Assembly: GCF_014646335.1 (NCBI RefSeq)
Contig: NZ_BMNG01000002.1
Span: forward strand, 434,001-498,000
Direction of reading: 5' to 3'
From: Streptomyces lasiicapitis
GTDB taxonomy: Bacteria > Actinomycetota > Actinomycetes > Streptomycetales > Streptomycetaceae
DNA length: 64,000 nt
A program made the position numbers and the translations under genes. Of this stretch, positions 1-7,060 are shown piece by piece (positions within the stretch are counted from its first letter, which is position 1; every line of letters starts with the position of its first letter). The notes under the pieces were generated by a model. That model was not told the DNA's origin. It saw only the letters and a list, made by a program, of their open reading frames with translations, and searched no databases.

Positions 1-249
1 GTTGCCGGCGCTGTCGGTCAGCCGGATCGTGCCGTCCCGCGCGGTGTGCAGGACGGACCGGTCGGGCAGCACGGCGAGCGACATGGCCTCGCCCAACTCG
101 GCCGGACCCTGGGCGAGTTGGACCTGCTGGTAGTCGGCGGGAGGTATGTCCTGCGGGGCGCCGCGGGCGGGCAGGGCGAGGCCTGCCGCGGCCACGGCGA
201 GGGCCGGCGCCAGCAGGGCTCTGTTCCCTGGACGGGGGCGTCTTGGCAT
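1..249 (-). CDS. Secreted protein, N-terminal fragment (sorbosone/PQQ sugar dehydrogenase-like)
   Basis: The frame reads on the minus strand from an ATG at 249 and stays open to base 1, so the 83 visible residues are only the N-terminus. A purine-rich ribosome site (GGAAGGAAGAG) precedes the ATG. The first residues are basic (MPRRPRPGNR) and are followed by an Ala/Leu-rich hydrophobic stretch ending near ALPARGAP, which is a classical Sec signal peptide. The mature start (QDIPPADYQQVQLAQGPAE, then SLAVLPDRSVLHTARDGTIR) resembles the first blade of secreted glucose/sorbosone dehydrogenase-like beta-propellers, often fused to ThuA or PKD domains in Streptomyces. That family call is from memory of the motif and is tentative. 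The secreted nature is well supported. Confidence 0.6.
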   Translation of the reverse strand, partial: MPRRPRPGNRALLAPALAVAAAGLALPARGAPQDIPPADYQQVQLAQGPAELGEAMSLAVLPDRSVLHTARDGTIRLTDSAGN

Positions 250-515
250 GGGGCTCTTCCTTCCTGACGTGCGTGGGGTGTGTCAGGCAAGGCGCGCGCC
301 GGACGCGCGATGATCTGAATATTGCGAAGATGCGTGGGTTTCTTGCGTGGTTGGAGAGTTGATTTGCATGCTGCGAGGGCCCCGGTAGTTCGTCAAGGCT
401 CTGAACGAAACTTCCGGGCCCGGTGGGCGCGGCGGTGGCCGGATCCAGTCGACGGCCCTCTGGTGGCGGCATCTGGCACCACCGCCCGAGAGAGTGGCAC
501 TCGAAAGCTTGCGCG

Positions 516-545
516 TGGCGCCAGAGTGGTGCGACTATGGCGCCA
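516..545 (+). promoter_or_regulatory. Operator A: three 11-bp-phased 8-bp boxes ending on the start codon
   Basis: Three boxes TGGCGCCA (516-523), TGGTGCGA (527-534) and TGGCGCCA (538-545) are separated by 3 bp each. The final A is the first base of the ATG of the RHH gene. The same geometry occurs at four other places in this window (12990-13019, 16866-16895 on minus, 17326-17355, 20271-20300). Tandem short boxes in roughly one-turn steps are how MetJ/Arc-type RHH proteins bind DNA, so autorepression by the RHH product is inferred. Confidence 0.75.
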
Positions 546-1108
546 TGGAACTCACGCGGTACGTCGACAACCTGCGCCAGGAGCTGTCGGTCGCAGTGGA
601 GTCGGGGGACGAGGAGACCCGTGAACTCGCCGAACGCCTCGTCACGCCGCTCGCTTCCGCCGTCCGGCTCACCCTCCTCGACGCACTGTCGGCCGCCGCG
701 GACGAGATCACCCGCGACCTGGCCCCGGGCTCGGTGGAGATAAGGCTGCGCGGCCTCGACCCCACGTTCGTCGTGACGCTGCCCCCGCCGGAGCAGCCGT
801 TCGACGACGTCGTGGACCACGACTTCGACCACGGGCACAACGGAGTGGCGCCATCACTGGTGTCACTGGCGCCAGTGACGGTGAACGGGGAGGAGGGTGC
901 GACATCCCGCATCAACTTCCGGCCGCCGGAGCATCTCAAGACCCGCATAGAGGAGGCCGCGGGCCGGGAGCGGCTCTCGGTCAACGCCTGGCTGGTCCGC
1001 GCCGTCTCCGCGATGCTCGAGTTCGACGACCGCGGCCGCCGCACGGATCGGCGCACCCCGCGCGGAGCTCCCGGCGGTGCCCAGCGCTACACGGGCTGGG
1101 TGAACTGA
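545..1108 (+). CDS. RHH-domain DNA-binding protein, cassette copy A
   Basis: 187 residues. Residues 1-75 form a helical N-terminal domain (MELTRYVDNLRQELSVAVES, later LTLLDALSAAADEITRDLAP) shared with the proteins at 13019, 16866 (minus) and 20300. A variable acidic linker follows. Near residues 120-160 is a ribbon-helix-helix domain (SRINFRPPEHLKTRIEEAAG, then LSVNAWLVRAVSAMLE), typical of HicB/CopG/Arc-type regulators. The C-terminus ends QRYTGWVN, almost as in copy B. I chose the ATG at 545 rather than an in-frame upstream ATG at 494 because all four paralogues begin M-(D/E)-L-T-x-Y-V there and the operator array ends on that A. It is probably an autorepressor that also controls the downstream DUF4097 gene. 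Annotation pipelines may call it a HicB antitoxin, but there is no HicA toxin nearby. Confidence 0.85.
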   Translation: MELTRYVDNLRQELSVAVESGDEETRELAERLVTPLASAVRLTLLDALSAAADEITRDLAPGSVEIRLRGLDPTFVVTLPPPEQPFDDVVDHDFDHGHNGVAPSLVSLAPVTVNGEEGATSRINFRPPEHLKTRIEEAAGRERLSVNAWLVRAVSAMLEFDDRGRRTDRRTPRGAPGGAQRYTGWVN

Positions 1109-1181
1109 CAGCGGAACAGGGTGAAGTGACAGCAGAACAGGGTGAACTGACAGCAGAACAAGGTGAAGTGACAGCGGAACA
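1098..1181 (+). repeat. Four tandem 21-bp repeats spanning the stop codon of copy A
   Basis: Units start at 1098, 1119, 1140 and 1161. Each has the form GGGTGAA, C or G, TGACAGC, A or G, GAACA, with only alternating single-base changes; the last unit begins AGG. The first unit contains the TGA stop of the RHH gene. The array fills most of the gap before the DUF4097 gene and is absent from copies B and C. Confidence 0.9.
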
Positions 1182-1227
1182 ATGAGCACGCAGCGGTACG
1201 CCCAGCCGGTCCAGAGGGAGGTCAGCC

Positions 1228-2067
1228 ATGCCCGTTTTTGAGACACCACAACCGATCTCGGTCACGATCGACCTCGTGATCGGCGACGCCCGTATCGAAG
1301 CGGGTGCCCGCACCGACACCGTCGTCGAGGTGAGCCCGAGCGATCCGGGGCAGGACGCGGACGTCAGGGCGGCCGAGCGGACCCGCGTCGAGTGCGCGGA
1401 CGGCCGGCTCCTGGTGAAGGCGCCGCGGCACCGCGCCCCCTTCGGCCGGGTGGGATCCGTGACCGTCACGATCGGACTGCCGTCCGGCTCGACCCTTCGG
1501 GGCAGCGCGGACATCATGGCGCTCCGGGTCACCGGGCGGCTCGGCGCGTGCCGGTTCAAGACGTCGGCCGGGGACATCCGGCTCGCGCGGACCGGCTCGC
1601 TCGTCCTGGCCAGTGCGGTGGGGGACATCGCCGTGGATCGCGTCGAGGGCTCGGCCGACCTCACGACCGGGACGGGCTCGGTGCGGATCCGCGAGGTGAC
1701 GGGCCCCGCCGTCATCAGGAACCTGAACGGCGACAGCTGGGTCGGTGAGGTGACCGGCGAGCTGCGGCTGAACGCGGCCAACGGAGCGATCTCCGTGGAG
1801 AAGGCGCACACGGCGGTCGCGGCGAGGACGGCCAACGGCGACATCCGGATCGGCGAGGTGGTGCGCGGCTCGGTCGTGCTCGGCACCTCGGCAGGACGGC
1901 TCGACGTCGGCATCGGCGCGGGCACCGCCGCACTGCTCGACGTGTGGTCGCACGCGGGCAACGTACACAACTTGATGACGGCGGCCGAAGGACCCGGGCC
2001 CCTCGACGAGACGGTCGAGGTGCGGGCCGGCACCTCGGTCGGCGACGTCGCCGTTCACCGGGCCTGA
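1228..2067 (+). CDS. DUF4097 'toastrack' beta-repeat protein, cassette copy A
   Basis: 279 residues preceded by a strong ribosome site (GAGGGAGG, 7 bp before ATG). The whole protein is built from repeated short strands with Gly-Asp turns (SAGDIRLAR, AVGDIAVDR, ANGDIRIGE and similar about every 20 residues). This is the signature of the DUF4097 right-handed beta-repeat fold. There is no signal peptide and no membrane helix, so it should be cytosolic, unlike many DUF4097 proteins that are membrane anchored. It begins MPVFETPQPISV, matching MPTFDTPAPIAV in copy B and the copy C start. DUF4097 genes are known to travel with ABC transporters and regulators. A sensory or scaffold role beside the RHH protein is inferred; the molecular function is unknown. 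Confidence 0.85.
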   Translation: MPVFETPQPISVTIDLVIGDARIEAGARTDTVVEVSPSDPGQDADVRAAERTRVECADGRLLVKAPRHRAPFGRVGSVTVTIGLPSGSTLRGSADIMALRVTGRLGACRFKTSAGDIRLARTGSLVLASAVGDIAVDRVEGSADLTTGTGSVRIREVTGPAVIRNLNGDSWVGEVTGELRLNAANGAISVEKAHTAVAARTANGDIRIGEVVRGSVVLGTSAGRLDVGIGAGTAALLDVWSHAGNVHNLMTAAEGPGPLDETVEVRAGTSVGDVAVHRA

Positions 2068-2149
2068 CCGCCCGCCGGACGCGCCCCGCGCGCCCGGCGG
2101 CCTGAGCTTCGGGCCGATGTGCTGCCGCGCATCGGTACCGATCCCGCGG

Positions 2150-2184
2150 CCCTGGAGACCGACCTCCCCCGGCGGTCTCCAGGG
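2150..2184 (+). terminator. Hairpin after cassette A
   Basis: A perfect 12-bp inverted repeat (2150-2161 with 2173-2184, arm CCCTGGAGACCG) with an 11-nt loop lies 82 bp after the DUF4097 stop. It is the natural end of the two-gene cassette transcript. Confidence 0.65.
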
Positions 2185-2445
2185 TCGCACCCTTCCGGCG
2201 TCGCAATTCCAAGCGGGCGACACCCGGAGGAATGCAGTTTTGCCGATGCGGAAGTCATCTGGCAACTCCCGTTGTGTGGTGCCGAGTTGATGCCGTACGG
2301 CGTCGAGTTGGCGCCCGGGGCGGAGCCCGGGTTGAAGTCCGGGCCGGAGCCCGGCCTGACTTCTGGTCAATATCTTCGATTCAGCCGCCGCGCGCGGGAA
2401 TCACGTCCCGGCTCTACTTTGGGTGTAGTGGCCAATAGAATTTCT
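2185..2445. other. Intergenic stretch, no gene supported
   Basis: This is the gap between convergent cassette A and the transposase-like gene. It is somewhat AT-richer than its surroundings toward 2360-2445 and has short direct repeats of CGGAGCCCGG around 2320-2355. Open frames here lack ribosome sites and Streptomyces codon bias. Confidence 0.5.
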
Positions 2446-3681
2446 TCAGACCAGGTGCAGTTGTCCCTGACTATTCCGGGGAAAGGGTGCCGGGCAGCAT
2501 GGCATATGCCGGGGAACAGGTCGGTGGGTGAGCCGCTGATAGGTGTACGCCGCGGAAACGAGTGTCATGTGGTGATACCAGCCGGGAAAAGAACGGCCCT
2601 CGAAGTCCAGGAGACCGAAGTGGCGTTCCATGCCCGCGACCGCGGTGGTGGTCCCGGTGCGGTGGGTGGCCAGTGAGGCAACGTTGTCGAGTCGCTGATG
2701 AGTGAGGCTCGTGAGCCACATCGCTCCCGGGCGGCCTTCCGGCAGTACCTCGGTGAATACACGGTAGGGATATTCGGGCGTCGCTCCCGGCCGGGCTCCG
2801 GGGAGCCGGACCAGGACGGACCGCACCTGGGTGTGCTGCTGGCGCCCGTCCGGCGCGGTGACGAGGACGGAGTCGATGTTGCCCGAGGAGATGTGGGTCC
2901 GCGCGCTGACCGGCTCGGGGGCGCCCGGCGTGCGCTCGCCGACGGGCAGCACCTTCAGATGCTGGGGGACGGCGACCACGAAGTCCCGCGCACGCTGGCT
3001 GAGTCCGCGCAGGAAGAGGGCCACGTCCGGGTCGTCGCTCATGTCGGCGACGACGGGCGCGGAGGTGGGCGCGGTGCGGGCCTCCAGGGTGTCGACCAGG
3101 TCCAGGGCCTGGGCCCACAGCGGCCGGTGGTCGATCTCGTCGGGTATGCGGGCGCGGCGGCGGAGCTGGGTGTCCTCGGTCCAGGGGGCCGGGAGCAGCA
3201 GCCGCCAGTCGACCGGGACCTGGAGGGCGCCGATGCCCAGGAACGCGCCCAGGCCCAGCTGGCAGTTGAGGGTGCGGCCGGAGGAGGGATCGAAGTATCG
3301 GTGCACGCCCACGGACCGGTCGCCGCGCTTGGGCAGCACCGCGCGGCCGATCGCCCAGGTCGAGACCCGGCCGTGGCCCTGCGCCCAGCGGGTGAGCTCG
3401 CGCATGACGGGGTCCCAGTCCCAAGGGCTCAGGCTCACGAACTGGCGCAGGGACTGCACCGCGGTGGGCGACGCCGACACGGCGCCGGCGAGGCGGCGCA
3501 CGGACTTCTTGCCGGGAGTGATGAGCAGCCCCGCCAGATAGGCCCCCGCCCATCTGCGCTGGTCCGCCCGGCGCAGATTCTGGAAGACCTGGTCGGTGAA
3601 GTCACCGAAAGGCGACGCGAGATGGGTTTCGGGCACCTCGCTGACCGGAGTCGATGTTGGCAATGCGCAGGGCACAACCAT
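2446..3681 (-). CDS. IS701-like DDE transposase-fold protein, probably catalytically dead
   Basis: 411 residues starting MVVPCALPTSTPVSEV at 3681; a longer upstream reading has poor codon use. The layout matches IS701-family transposases: an N-terminal region (QVFQNLRRADQRRWAGAYL), the core KRGDRSVGVHRYFDPSSGRT with LNCQLGLGAFLG, and the tail MERHFGLLDFEGRSFPGWYH. In active members the core is preceded by a D-D-T-G motif. Here that place reads WAIGRAVLPKRG, so the first catalytic Asp is missing. The second acidic site (VVADMSDDPD) and the Glu (DFEGRS) are still there. No terminal inverted repeats were found around it. Proteins of this kind sit inside many Streptomyces biosynthetic clusters as stable residents, so a domesticated role is more likely than a live element. 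Confidence 0.75.
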   Translation of the reverse strand: MVVPCALPTSTPVSEVPETHLASPFGDFTDQVFQNLRRADQRRWAGAYLAGLLITPGKKSVRRLAGAVSASPTAVQSLRQFVSLSPWDWDPVMRELTRWAQGHGRVSTWAIGRAVLPKRGDRSVGVHRYFDPSSGRTLNCQLGLGAFLGIGALQVPVDWRLLLPAPWTEDTQLRRRARIPDEIDHRPLWAQALDLVDTLEARTAPTSAPVVADMSDDPDVALFLRGLSQRARDFVVAVPQHLKVLPVGERTPGAPEPVSARTHISSGNIDSVLVTAPDGRQQHTQVRSVLVRLPGARPGATPEYPYRVFTEVLPEGRPGAMWLTSLTHQRLDNVASLATHRTGTTTAVAGMERHFGLLDFEGRSFPGWYHHMTLVSAAYTYQRLTHRPVPRHMPCCPAPFPRNSQGQLHLV

Positions 3682-5005
3682 GCTGCGATCCCTCCCGGAC
3701 GTCCCTGAGCGGCGGTTGCCGAGCGTTGAGTCTAGGATCCGAGAGCGCGTCGCACCATCTTGCTGCGGGCGTGACTGATGTGGCAACCACGGCAGCAAAC
3801 CGGGATTGCGCGCCGGATCGGGGCGTGGGACCCGGAACGGGTGTCTCCGGAACCCGGCCAACTGCCGGAAAACTTCCGCGAGGAGGATCGGGAATTCCAG
3901 ATTCCGGGTAGCTGTCCACGGAATCGCTCCGTCCGGAGCCGCTCCGGCCCCGCGTCCGGCAGGTTCCTCCCGGGCGTCACGGATGCCCTCGCGCCCCTCC
4001 GGTACCGCCCTCGTCCCCGCCCGCACCTCCTGCTCCTCGGCTCGACCCGAACTCCGTATAGAGGTCCGGGGACTTGTCCAGGGGTGCCCTTCGGCCACAT
4101 CGCGGGAATCATGGCTCGTATTGGCGTTAAAAGTCCGTATGGAAAATGCTAGTGTTGCCTAGCGGCCCGGCGATTCGGCTAATAGGTGCCAATGGTGACG
4201 GACCATCACCATTCACCGCGGAACGCCGCCCCGCAAGCTCAACGAAGGCCCCCCGTCTTCTCTACGTCCCCTTCTCGTCTGCAACTGTTTCGCTTCGCGG
4301 TACAGTTGGCTCAATTCCTGCCCGTGCTGGCGGAAGTTGATCGGTAAAGCCCCCGCCGAACCGGTCCTGGAGAGAGCTGCGTCACACCAGGACACGGATA
4401 GCGATGCTGGGCTATCTTGTTCGAACTTCGAAAAGTCGCGACGAGCGACGGCCTCTTCCTTGAATCTCCAACAGGCTCCGGGTTCTACTCGGGTAGGCCT
4501 TTGGAAGAGACCACTGCGAAACCGGGTCATCGGTACCGATGGGGGACACGTCGGCCGTCCCGATGACGCGGGGGTCGTGGTCGAGGCGAACGGGGCGAGT
4601 AGTTGAACGGGGCGAGTAGTTGATGTACGTATCCGCACACATGCCGACTGAATGCCTTCCGCGTGGTCCTGAGGACCGCGCCGAACGGCCGGACCTGCCT
4701 GTGCTCTGTGCCGGCGGCCCCCTCGAGCGGTGAGGGCGGCCCGACGGCGTACCCGCGTGTGGCCACGCCGTCGGATCCAGCTGTGAGTTGACGGAACTCT
4801 GACGACCCGATTCGGCGAGTGGCTCGGTTGAGCCCTCATCCGGCCGATCGGCTGTGATTGATTGACAGCCTGTGCCTCGCGCTGCGCGAAGGCGACCGAT
4901 CCGTGATGGATCAGGACACGGCTGCCATACCCGCATGGCATTTTCCCGTTCGGATGCGGACCGTTGCGTCCGCGTCCGTTCGATGTTCATTCACATGGAG
5001 GCATG
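3682..5005. other. Long intergenic region upstream of the LmbU-family gene
   Basis: About 1.3 kb without a convincing gene on either strand; the open frames lack ribosome sites and third-position GC bias. It carries an 8-bp dyad (AATGGTGA at 4191-4198 with TCACCATT at 4206-4213) and a 17-bp tandem duplication at 4588-4621. Base composition drops in 4140-4620, as expected for control DNA. It probably holds the divergent promoters of the transposase-like gene and the LmbU-family gene, with a long leader for the latter. Confidence 0.5.
4588..4621 (+). repeat. 17-bp tandem duplication
   Basis: The unit GAACGGGGCGAGTAGTT occurs twice in perfect head-to-tail order (4588-4604, 4605-4621) about 385 bp before the LmbU-family start. 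It is possibly a pair of binding sites. Confidence 0.85.
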
Positions 5006-5704
5006 ATGACGAACCAGGTCAGCGACCTCGAGGACTCGAAGGTTGTGCTCTTCCGTAGAAACGCGAGCGCGGTTCCGCGGCAGCGCAGGACCGGAGTGGA
5101 CGAGCGTCGTGGCCAGGTGCTGACGACGAAGGTGGGCCTGCAGATGCCGGCCGGTCTCACCTTCGAGGACTGGGAGCGGGCTGGACGCCAGCTTTCCGGA
5201 ATCGTCAACTCCTCTTCCTGGTGGCTCGGGGACTGGCTGGTATACGGAAAGGACCACTACACCGACCGCTATCAGCGCGGGATTCGCGCGGCCGGGCTGC
5301 AGTACCAGACCCTGCGGAACTACGCCTGGGTCTCCCGGCGGTTCGACTTCACCCGACGACGCGCGGCGCTGAGCTTCCAGCACCACGCCGAGCTGGCCTC
5401 GCTGCCCATCGACGAGCAGGAGCTCTGGCTCGACCGGGCCGAGCAGATGCAGTGGACCACCAAGCAGCTGCGCAGCGCCATCCGCGTCGCCCGTGAGGAC
5501 GAGGCGCGCGACGGAACACAGACGCCCGAGACGATGCGACGGCTCGCCGTCCCCGGCAGCAGGCTCCAGTGGTGGCACAAGGCCGCCGAGCAGTCCGGCA
5601 TCGACTTCGAGCAGTGGGTGCTCGCGACCCTCGACAACGCTGCCGAGCGTGCGCTCGTCGAGGACGAGGAAGCAGAGCGCGAACAGGCGGGCATCAGCGC
5701 CTGA
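5006..5704 (+). CDS. LmbU-family transcriptional regulator
   Basis: 232 residues. The central block (GLQMPAGLTFEDWERAGRQL, SSSWWLGDWLVYGKDHYTDR, then RNYAWVSRRFDFTRRR and LSFQHHAELASLP) is the hallmark of the LmbU family, named for the pathway activator of the lincomycin cluster and found in many Streptomyces antibiotic clusters. The end is acidic and coiled-coil-like (NAAERALVEDEEAEREQ). Two adjacent ATGs (5003 and 5006) follow a GGAGG; I prefer 5006 because 5003 would leave only one base of spacing. The gene ends against a hairpin at 5749. By analogy with LmbU it probably regulates the neighbouring piperazate-type genes, and shared dyads upstream of those genes would be candidate targets. 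Confidence 0.85.
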   Translation: MTNQVSDLEDSKVVLFRRNASAVPRQRRTGVDERRGQVLTTKVGLQMPAGLTFEDWERAGRQLSGIVNSSSWWLGDWLVYGKDHYTDRYQRGIRAAGLQYQTLRNYAWVSRRFDFTRRRAALSFQHHAELASLPIDEQELWLDRAEQMQWTTKQLRSAIRVAREDEARDGTQTPETMRRLAVPGSRLQWWHKAAEQSGIDFEQWVLATLDNAAERALVEDEEAEREQAGISA

Positions 5705-5748
5705 TCCTGGCGGAGCGGTCCGCCGGAAAGTTCCACTCGATGCACAAC

Positions 5749-5783
5749 GTCCGCCGAGGTCAGGGCAGTTGACCTCGGCGGAC
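5749..5783 (+). terminator. Hairpin after the LmbU-family gene
   Basis: A perfect 14-bp inverted repeat (5749-5762 with 5770-5783, arm GTCCGCCGAGGTCA) has a 7-nt loop and lies 45 bp after the stop. Confidence 0.75.
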
Positions 5784-5878
5784 GGACATTCGACGCACAG
5801 GGCCCGCATCCGGACACAAGGGTGCGGGTTCTGCGCGTCGGCACGTGGGCGCGTGCCTGCGCGCACATCGAGCAGCGG

Positions 5879-5952
5879 CCGCCGGCCGCCCGCCGGACCC
5901 TCGAAATCCCGTGAGCGAGAAGGGTGTTGAGGGTCCGTCGGGCGGCCGGCGG
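5879..5952. repeat. Large 24-bp inverted repeat between convergent genes
   Basis: Arms 5879-5902 and 5929-5952 pair at 23 of 24 positions around a 26-nt loop. They lie between the LmbU-family gene (plus) and the KtzT-like gene (minus). The structure may serve as the terminator of the minus-strand gene, but it is larger than needed for that. Confidence 0.8.
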
Positions 5953-6022
5953 ACCGGCCGTTGCGATGCTGATGGAGCTGGAACTGTGCGGTGCCGACCG
6001 GGGAGGTCAGTACCGAGCAGGG

Positions 6023-6667
6023 TCAGGGAAGCTTGCTCATGAGCTGCGCCGCGGCCTGGTACCGCGTGCACTCACGGCCGCCGAAGGACTCCTGCACGCG
6101 CTCCTGGACCTCGTCCGGCTGCTCTTGGCTGAGCTTGAACATGCCCTCGGCGCCGGTCACCCGGAAGTGGAAGGCGCCGACGGCGGGCACGATCTTGCGG
6201 AAGTAGTCGAGCGACTCCGACATGTCCCAGCCCGCGCCGAAGGCACCCTCGTAGGCACGCACGGTGGCCTTCACGACCTCCAGCGTGTTCTCTATCCCCT
6301 CGATCTTCTCCACGACTCCGTGCACATGCACCGAGGTGAAGTTCCACGTCGGCGCGGCCGGCGTGGTCTGATACACCGTCGGTGACACATAACCGTGCGG
6401 GCCCGTGAACGTCAGGAGATTCATGGTGCCCGATTCGAGGGCCTTCCAATGCGGGTTCGCCCGGTTCATATGACCGAGCAGCCGGCCGCCGGAGAGGTCG
6501 TCGGACCATTCACCGGTCCAGTCCGGATCCTGAATCACCGGCAGATGCGTGGCGAACGGCCCCGCTTCGGTACTTCCGTTGCTCACAAACAGCGCCAACG
6601 GATTGCCGTGGATCAGGTCCAGCATCCACGAACTGTCCGGCTGACGGTACTGGCTCGGAACGAACAT
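6023..6667 (-). CDS. PaiB/KtzT-like protein, putative piperazate synthase
   Basis: 214 residues. The sequence (MFVPSQYRQPDSSWMLDLI, LLGHMNRANPHWKALESG, GYVSPTVYQTTPAAPTWNFT, SVHVHGVVEKIEG, GWDMSESLDYFRKIVPAVGA, MFKLSQEQP) is that of the family usually annotated as FMN-binding negative transcriptional regulator PaiB. KtzT, the heme-dependent enzyme that closes the N-N bond of L-piperazic acid from N5-hydroxyornithine, belongs to this family. Its head-to-head partner is a KtzI-like ornithine N-hydroxylase, which is the usual genetic setting of piperazate synthases, so the enzyme assignment is favoured over a regulator. The start at 6667 gives the conserved MFVP beginning. The remaining doubt is that family membership alone does not prove the reaction. 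Confidence 0.75.
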   Translation of the reverse strand: MFVPSQYRQPDSSWMLDLIHGNPLALFVSNGSTEAGPFATHLPVIQDPDWTGEWSDDLSGGRLLGHMNRANPHWKALESGTMNLLTFTGPHGYVSPTVYQTTPAAPTWNFTSVHVHGVVEKIEGIENTLEVVKATVRAYEGAFGAGWDMSESLDYFRKIVPAVGAFHFRVTGAEGMFKLSQEQPDEVQERVQESFGGRECTRYQAAAQLMSKLP

Positions 6668-7060
6668 CCGGAGTTCACCCTTTCGTTAATCTCACTCACG
6701 GTATGGTGCCAAGTCGCCGACGCTACCAGCGCTTTGCGAGGCACAACCAGAAAATGCGGACGAGCGGCATGGCTGTCCTGTCGGCAGGACAGCGGTGCCC
6801 GGCAGGTCGTGCGGTCGGGTCCTCTTGAAAGGTCCGTCCGGCCCCTCTAAGTTGGCGTGGCGGTGTTCTCCAGCGCAATACTTAATGCGTGTCTCCCGGA
6901 CCACCGGTCGAGATGTTCGAGACCATCAGCCGCACGTCAGACCAGAGTTGGCAGCATTTCCGACCGCAGCATTTCCGACCAAGGTCCTCTTGGGTAACCG
7001 CAATTACCTCGTCGAGGATGCGGAAGTCCCTGTCGAAGCTACACCAGCGGGAGATTATCT
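6668..7060. promoter_or_regulatory. Divergent control region between KtzT-like and KtzI-like genes
   Basis: This 393-bp gap has a perfect 9-bp hairpin (GCTGTCCTG 6772-6780, CAGGACAGC 6785-6793) whose arms contain CTGTCC and GGACAG. The same hexamers recur as a dyad upstream of argJ (9010-9024). Nearer the plus-strand gene a 15-bp unit GCAGCATTTCCGACC is tandemly duplicated (6951-6980). No coding sequence is supported. Confidence 0.65.

Noticed and set aside
545..1108. HicAB toxin-antitoxin system
   Set aside because: The RHH proteins may be labelled HicB, but no HicA-like small toxin is next to any of the copies; a DUF4097 gene follows each intact one.
2119..2676. 185-codon plus-strand frame after cassette A
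   Set aside because: It overlaps the end of the transposase-like gene, lacks a ribosome site and has no Streptomyces third-position pattern.
2446..3681. Active insertion sequence
   Set aside because: No terminal inverted repeats or target-site duplication could be found and the first catalytic Asp is absent.
3778..4162. Two overlapping frames of about 120 codons upstream of the LmbU-family gene
   Set aside because: They share the same DNA in different phases, have no ribosome site and atypical codon use; the region looks like control DNA.
6023..6667. Plain transcriptional regulator PaiB
   Set aside because: The usual annotation rests on a weak old label. The head-to-head ornithine N-hydroxylase and the MbtH gene make the KtzT-type enzyme role more likely, though it is not proven.
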